Shown: one piece after another, positions 58,561 through 64,000 of the stretch
Position numbering within the stretch: the first letter of the stretch is position 1
Layout of the letters: each line of letters starts with the position of its first letter
Assembly (NCBI GenBank): GCA_019096065.1
Contig: JAGUCH010000009.1
Coordinates: 6,148,001-6,212,000, forward strand
Direction: 5' to 3'
Origin: Paracyclopina nana
Lineage: Eukaryota > Arthropoda > Copepoda > Cyclopoida > Cyclopettidae
Length of the DNA stretch: 64,000 nt
The notes under the pieces: model-generated
Seen by the model: only the letters and a program-made list of their open reading frames with translations
What the model was told of the DNA's origin: nothing
Databases searched by the model: none
Made by a program: the position numbers and the translations under genes

Positions 58561-60100
58561 AAAAGCAATCTACATACATCAATTGGTGATCATTTGCTTA
58601 CATTAAACAGATATAATGAGAAAAGTTCACTTTAATACGCAATTTAGAATTACGTTATTTTGACCTTTGATTGTTGTACATTACATAAAAAGACATTTTC
58701 CAACTTTTTCAATCCAGTTTTTGCTGATTTGTTATGATGTTACTTTAAAATTTATTGCAAGAAAGCCAGATGATGATTATCATGATTAAATATACTTTTT
58801 TTAAAATAGTGTTTCTTTTTGTATAGTATTTTGATTTTGCCCTCTATTTTCTTCTTAAATATTCTATAAAAGCATTTTAGGTGCCTTGAAAATTAAAATC
58901 AAGTTAAAAGCTGATTTTATCATTTTTCTTTTATCATTTACTTTTAAAATGATTATATACTTATTAAGAAATTTGCTTCTTTATTATATCAATAATAATA
59001 ATATTTCATGAAAACTTTTTGTCCTTTTTTTCCACTTCAGCTAAGAAACGAGACATTTTGGCCTGAAAAAACGCAACCTCAAAGCTATAATAATGTTTTA
59101 TTGACAAAAACTTATAAACAGCAATAAAATAAATTAAGTTGAGTTCGAAATCAAGTTTCATTTCGAAGAGTCGGGCCACTTTTTTAAGGGCGAGTTATTA
59201 TGATAAATCGTTACTTTTACTTCACTTACACTTCGCATCAGGATATTAAGTATCTAGCAGTTATTTTCGATTTTTAAAAAACCTTTCTATTTCTATTTCA
59301 TGAAGAAATCCTTTATAAAGCTTGATTGCTTACTTATTGCTTGGGCCTTTATTTCGACTTACTTCTCGAGCACTCTCAGCTGCAACTCCCAGCTGTTGCC
59401 CATAACGGCCGCTAGGATCGCCCTGCATCAATGTTATTGTTATGATACCAATGCGTATAGATTTGGGAACTGCACTCACTTTCATTTATCTAGCATTTTC
59501 TCGGGCAATTTCATGATGCACTGTGGGAAGTTCTTTGTTCAAAATGGTCTCTTTTTTTATCAGATCATTCTGAAATTGCATAAAATTAATTTTAAAGCAA
59601 GAAAGCCAAAATACAGCAATATTTCCTTGTAAAAGTTTTTGATTGTTTATTGCATTTATTTATTGCCTACCTTTTTGAATATTTTTTTCAATTTATTTTG
59701 TGAATTTAGTGTTGACAACTTGTCAAGAAAAAGTGAGCTGTCGTCAAAAGTCTTTATCTGCTGCAAATCTTCGCCAAAAAGGTCTAATCTCGAGAGTTGA
59801 ACAAACTCTGAAATTTCCCATATGAAAAAAAGTCAGCCATGATTATTGCAAAAATAATTCCATCTACTAGATTCCGTCAAATCGGCGGGGTGAAAAAACA
59901 AATATTTTATTCAGGTAAAAGACACAAATCCCGCCCCTTATTTCGCTATGAAGCACTGTTCAAGCCATGAAGCGCTAATGGGACGGTCGTTGCGCGCGCG
60001 CGCGCGATCGCGCGACTTCATCTCACAACAAAAATAATAAAAGAAAAAATATTGATTTCTGATCCATTTATTGGCGAAAAAGTGTAATGATGCCCTCGCT
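58561..60100. other. Intergenic between the S28 peptidase and caudal
   Basis: AT-rich to about 59950; a 110-residue frame at 59300-59632 starts with a hydrophobic segment but has no domain or splice support. GC content then rises sharply. A run of alternating CG (GCGCGCGCGCGCGATCGCGCG, about 59994-60014) marks the start of the caudal GC-rich region and is a sequence able to adopt Z-DNA. Confidence 0.45.
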
Positions 60101-60470
60101 CGCGCTTTTACACGCGCGTAGTTGGCCGACTCGCGCCTACATAGAGCTTTGCTCCCAGCAAAATGTGATAAGGTGTGTGCGCGAAAAATAGTCCGCTGTG
60201 CGCAGCAGCTGCGCCCAGTTTAACTCGTGTCCAAAACTCAAGAAGAAGAAGTTCACGCACCATTTGGCGGACAAAAGCTAAAGTGGACGAATTTCGTGGA
60301 AGATTTTTGGTGGTGAAGCAGCGCAGCGCGCGCGACTTGGCGAAGTGCGACAAATTACCCAAAAAGTGGAATTGGACCCGCGGTCCCAGCAGTGTCACCA
60401 GCGAGACGACGACAAGAAGGGTTTTTAGTCACCCCCAAAATCTCGGCCGAGGTGGACGCAATTGAAGAAT
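60101..60470 (+). promoter_or_regulatory. cad: CpG-rich 5' region of caudal
   Basis: CpG-rich DNA just before the start codon with no TATA box seen. It probably contains the 5' UTR; the start site cannot be set. Confidence 0.4.
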
Positions 60471-61362
60471 ATGGTGTCCTACTACAACCCCCTCAGCCCC
60501 GCCATGTTCCCCAACCCGCCCCAAATGGGCGTGGCCAGACATCAGGCCAACGGCTCGGCGAGCGTGGCGGGGAGCAGCGCGGCGGCGGCAGCGGCGGCGG
60601 CCGCCGCGGCCGCCAGCCACGCCCACTTTCACAACTACTACTCCACGGCCTACGGCCACGCCCACGCCCACAACGGCCACGCCTACGGCGACTTCAACTC
60701 CAACATGTACAATCATCATAATTCGGCGGCGCAGAACGGGCAGATGGGCGTGGCCGCCGCCGCCGCGGTGGCGGCGGCGAGCGGAGGGGGCGTGGCGGGC
60801 AACGAGTGGGCGGCGGCTTCGTCGCAGTGGCCGCAGTTCGGCCACGCCCACCAGCCCAGGTTCGACCTCTGGCAACCCGGCAATGCACACCACGCCGAGG
60901 ACCACTCCCCGCCCACGCCCACAAACACCACCCAGCTCCCGCTCGGCTCCTCCTCCGGCGGAGGGGGGCGTGGCCTGCACTCGCCCAACGGCTACGCCTC
61001 GCAGAGCCACAGCTCCGGCTCGCCCTCCGCCACGCCCACGCCCTCCTCAGCTCAACAGTCCTTCCTCCTCCACAATGCCACGCCCCCCGAGATGTTCAAG
61101 TTTGGTGGTGGAAACCAGTTAGTGTCGACGACCACGCCCTCCTCCGGCTTCTCCCCGCCCACCGCTCAGCAGGCGGGTCAGCAGCAGGGCAGCTTGACCC
61201 CGCCCCTGAGTAATAATGTTCTGCCCGACGGCCTTCATAACAACTTGGGCTCGCCCGGGGCAGCCTCCAGCCTGGCCTCGCCCTCGTCGAGGCCGCAGCC
61301 CGCGAGGTCGCCCTACGAGTGGATGAAGAAACCCTCTTACCAGTCCCAACCGGAAAAAAGTG
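60471..61362 (+). CDS. cad: Caudal (Cdx-family) homeobox transcription factor, first coding exon
   Basis: One exon of 297 codons plus one base, starting MVSYYNPLSPAMF, a caudal N-terminal signature, and ending SPYEWMKKPSYQSQPEKS followed by donor GTAAGC. YEWM (282-285) is the hexapeptide that contacts the Extradenticle/PBX homeodomain. Between them are low-complexity tracts: an Ala run (about residues 40-52), His-rich stretches, a second Ala run, Gly- and Ser/Pro-rich regions. Caudal sets posterior body identity and gut fate in arthropods. The homeodomain (expected to begin KTRTKDKYRVVYT) is not in the window, so intron 1 is at least 2.6 kb. The exon is the most GC-rich coding sequence here. 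Confidence 0.94.
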
Positions 61363-63590
61363 GTAAGCGAATTTATTTTAATGATTTAACAATGAAATAG
61401 CAAACATCTATGTATCAATTGAAATTGGTTTGTAAAAGTTGGCTTTGGTTTCAATTTGGGTGGGAAGCAACTTTTGATGCTCCAAACGAATTTCAGTTTG
61501 GCGGACTGAAAAAGACTCAAATAGAAGGCATCGTTACTTGAAAAAGTTGAGTTTCGTCAGTTTGGCGTACTCCCTTAAAATGTTATTATTCATCATGTCA
61601 AGAAAATCGTTGAAAGTTCAGTTTCAATTTTTTCAGTTTAAAGTTTAAATTGACTCGTCTATATCTTTGATGATCAAGTAGGTTTAAAACAATATGAATC
61701 GAACTAGTTATGCAAATGAAATGTAAAACATCGCTAATTCAATTAAAATTTAAAAAATGCCGAAAGAAGCGAGGTTTTCAAATAAGTTTACAATGAAATG
61801 TAAAACATCGATGTATCAATTGAAATTGGTTTGTAAAAGTTGGCTTTTATTTCAATCTGGGCTTTTCTCAACTTTTGCTGCTCCTAACTAAATTCATTTT
61901 AGCTGAGTGAAATTCATATAGAAAAAGGTCAGAAAGGGTCATGTGAAATATGGGAGCATAGTTTCACATCATCAACATCTTTTGATGATATTATTGGATT
62001 AATTGCCAATAATTTGATATCGGCGTCGGCGCTCTTTGGCCAACAATTCAATTTGTCAGCGGCGCAAAAGCGCCGAAATTTCATCTTCAATCGCGCCGAT
62101 GTAAATTCAAAAATTTCCCTCATGAGAATTCCAAAAATATGACTTTCTGGAGCCGGAAAAAAACTGCATTTTTCAATTAAGACAGAAGGACTTAAGCAAG
62201 GGCTTAGCAGGACTTAAAAGGACTTGAAAAACATGAATAAATTCATGGATTCGCGCGGGCTCTTTCAAGTGTTTTTTTTTTTTTTTCAAAGCTCCAATTT
62301 GTCAGTTAGTTTGGGCCAACCAAATGTCTTCCAAATTTTGAGAATGGGCAGTTGAAAACACATTTACCTGCTTTATCTGGGGGATTTATCTTGTCAAGTT
62401 GCTCAAGTTCAAAATCAAAGAGAGGAAATTTTTTTTTTTTTTGAGGTGAGCCATAAAAAAATTCCAGGCCAATTTTTGATGGGGATTAGATGCCTGTGGA
62501 AAATTGGGGAAATTAGGGTAGAGACCTGTGGATATGTGTTTTCCTCAATTTTGGCACTTTTGGCACTTTTTATGGCTTTTTGATCCATATCAACTGCACT
62601 CAGCGTGCAACTGCCGAAATTTCAAAACAAACAACAACAAAAATTTGCTCAAGCTGAGTTGGGTTATTTTATATAGGAGTGTTTTGACTGATTCAATGAT
62701 TTGAGTGTTTTACAATTTTGTCACTTTGCACCATAAATATACCAGAATGAGGTCGTTCTCATACTAGGTTAGACTCCCAGTCTGCTTTGCTCACATTTGA
62801 GTAAACTCAACTTCTTTTTAAAATTATTGTAATTCAAATCCAAAAAACAACAAAACGATCGAAGAAAAGTAATGTTTTTTTCAATATGAGTTTTTCATCC
62901 ATTATTACAGATTTTTTTTCAATGAACACAGCAAAAATCTAACTTTTTCAGCCATTAAAAACTTTTTGAGAAAAATTTTTTTTTAAGAAACCATTGAAAA
63001 CTTTATTGAAAACATCAATTTTTGTTGAGAAAAATCAATTTTATTGAAAAAAATCAATTTTATTGAAAAAAATCAATTTTAATTTTGAATAAAGGAACAC
63101 ATAGAGCGAAATCATTGAACACAAAAATAGCTAACGAAAACGATTTTTTTCTTAAAATTTTGTTTTCATTACAATTTGCTGACCTATCTAAGTTTGCTAT
63201 TTTCAAATTTGAAATCGAGCTCGGTGTGTGATGTGTCCGACCTGTCAAAAGGGTTGAGAGCCGTTGGTCAACAGTGAGCACAATGGGAGGAGGGGATTAC
63301 TCAGTTTCCTGACTACTGAAAAATCAAGATCATCTGGAAAATGGCCATGTTTTGCACTATACATTAGTCATTTGTCAAAAAATCTCTACTTAATCCCCTG
63401 ATAAGCAAATTTCATCATTTTTGTAGGTATGCTCTCAGCAGAAGAAATGATCATCAGTAAGCAACATTTTTTTAATTTTCCCACGTTACTGGCGTTACTG
63501 GGACTTTTTTCTACATTCAATAATGGGACTCTTCTGTCCCAATTGTTTTACAAGGCGTGAAAAAGGGTCTCTTTTGCAACATCTTTTAGA
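61363..63590 (+). other. Caudal intron 1 (continues past the window)
   Basis: AT-rich. Contains a CTGAAA-hairpin copy (AATTTCAGTTTGGCGGACTG near 61490), a duplicated segment (GTATCAATTGAAATTGGTTT near 61411 and again near 61812), and a short AAAAATCAATTTTATTGAA tandem near 63010-63090. A 30-bp stretch at 63427-63456 has acceptor and donor consensus and keeps phase, so it could be a micro-exon; see findings. Confidence 0.5.
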
Positions 63591-64000
63591 GCTGAGACAG
63601 ACTAACCTAATTCCAGTGTGAAGCCAATATAACCCGACCAGCTTTTTATTTCCCGCCGAAATTTTTTTGGGGAAAAAAAAACCAGCCCTGACCTTGGGAC
63701 ATTGGGACAGCAGCTAGCGAATATTGACCGCCATAAAAGCATATTCAAATCTTTTACTAGCCGTGACTCTGTTGCCCCAAAAACGGCTATTCCAAAATGT
63801 GCATGAAAAAAGCTGGTATTCATGATTTTATTGGACCCTCAGCAGAGTATTTAAGCACACTCTGCCTTGTTGTTGTTGCTCTGCTGTAATAAAACTGGGA
63901 CTCAAGTCTGCTCTTGAGACACAACACAAATTTGCCTTAGAAAGGCCGATTTTAGCCTGAATTGACAACATTAGCGCCATCTACCGACTTTTTGGGTTGG
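63591..64000 (+). mobile_element. Possible LTR-like sequence at the right edge (fossil, unproven)
   Basis: TATTTAAG (63848-63855) is followed 35 bases on by AATAAA (63888-63893) and a TCTTGAGACACAACA-type end, spacing that resembles the core of a retroelement LTR. No second copy is in the window and no coding part follows, so it may be only a promoter-like intronic sequence. Confidence 0.2.

Noticed and set aside
59300-59632. 110-residue frame with a hydrophobic start and several Cys
   Set aside because: No homology recognised, no poly(A) or promoter context, AT-rich drift composition; may be chance.
60429-61010. 193-residue minus-strand Arg/Gly/Val-rich frame over caudal
   Set aside because: Shadow of GC-rich, low-complexity caudal codons; no independent motif.

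Overview
The window is animal nuclear DNA, most likely arthropod. All multi-exon genes use GT-AG introns. The left-edge BTB domain is of the tramtrack type common in arthropods, and the right end holds the first coding exon of a caudal (Cdx) homeobox gene with its YEWM hexapeptide. A crustacean is my guess, but the sequence does not settle the class. Base composition is AT-rich, with GC-rich patches over caudal and over the PAN-repeat gene.

Layout, left to right: a BTB transcription factor on the minus strand running off the left edge (1-677); a minus-strand GH16 beta-1,3-glucanase-like gene (1235-2257); about 13 kb with no convincing gene but dense in minisatellites of about 20-bp unit, MITE-like hairpin elements, a recurring GC-rich motif and a large foldback (2300-15670); an orphan rhodopsin-like 7TM receptor (15679-19707) followed by decayed tandem copies of its 3' end; a Golgi-type GT8 glycosyltransferase (22319-23789); a 13-exon gene (25400-53106, plus) encoding about 1,967 residues, with eleven PAN/apple modules, a Lys/Glu-rich region and a sarcalumenin/EHD-type dynamin G domain; the Hsp70-interacting protein Hip/ST13 on the minus strand (54687-37060); an S28 serine peptidase (55319-58259) with a small unknown gene nested antisense in one intron; and caudal exon 1 (60471-61362).

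The most unusual feature is that the sarcalumenin-like gene and ST13 are interleaved. The last ST13 exon lies inside the last sarcalumenin intron, and the last sarcalumenin exon lies inside the last ST13 intron on the opposite strand. A whole-looking Ty3/gypsy-type LTR element of 13.9 kb (38709-52656) has landed inside both introns at once. Its two 237-bp LTRs read as identical and it is flanked by a 4-bp duplication, so it is very young. The element carries gag, pol, two further sense ORFs for membrane proteins, and a 3' region with ORFs on the antisense strand. It had inserted into one copy of a short intronic duplication that includes the sarcalumenin 3' splice region.

A second theme is repeat architecture. 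At least six different minisatellites have units of 19-22 bp. Several long inverted repeats sit in introns or gene-poor DNA, and one dispersed motif (CCTCGCTA-n-GCTCGG followed by GTGAAAGTTTCAC) recurs at least twelve times. Exon coordinates below come from reading frame, splice consensus and protein-family continuity. I had no transcript data or database search.
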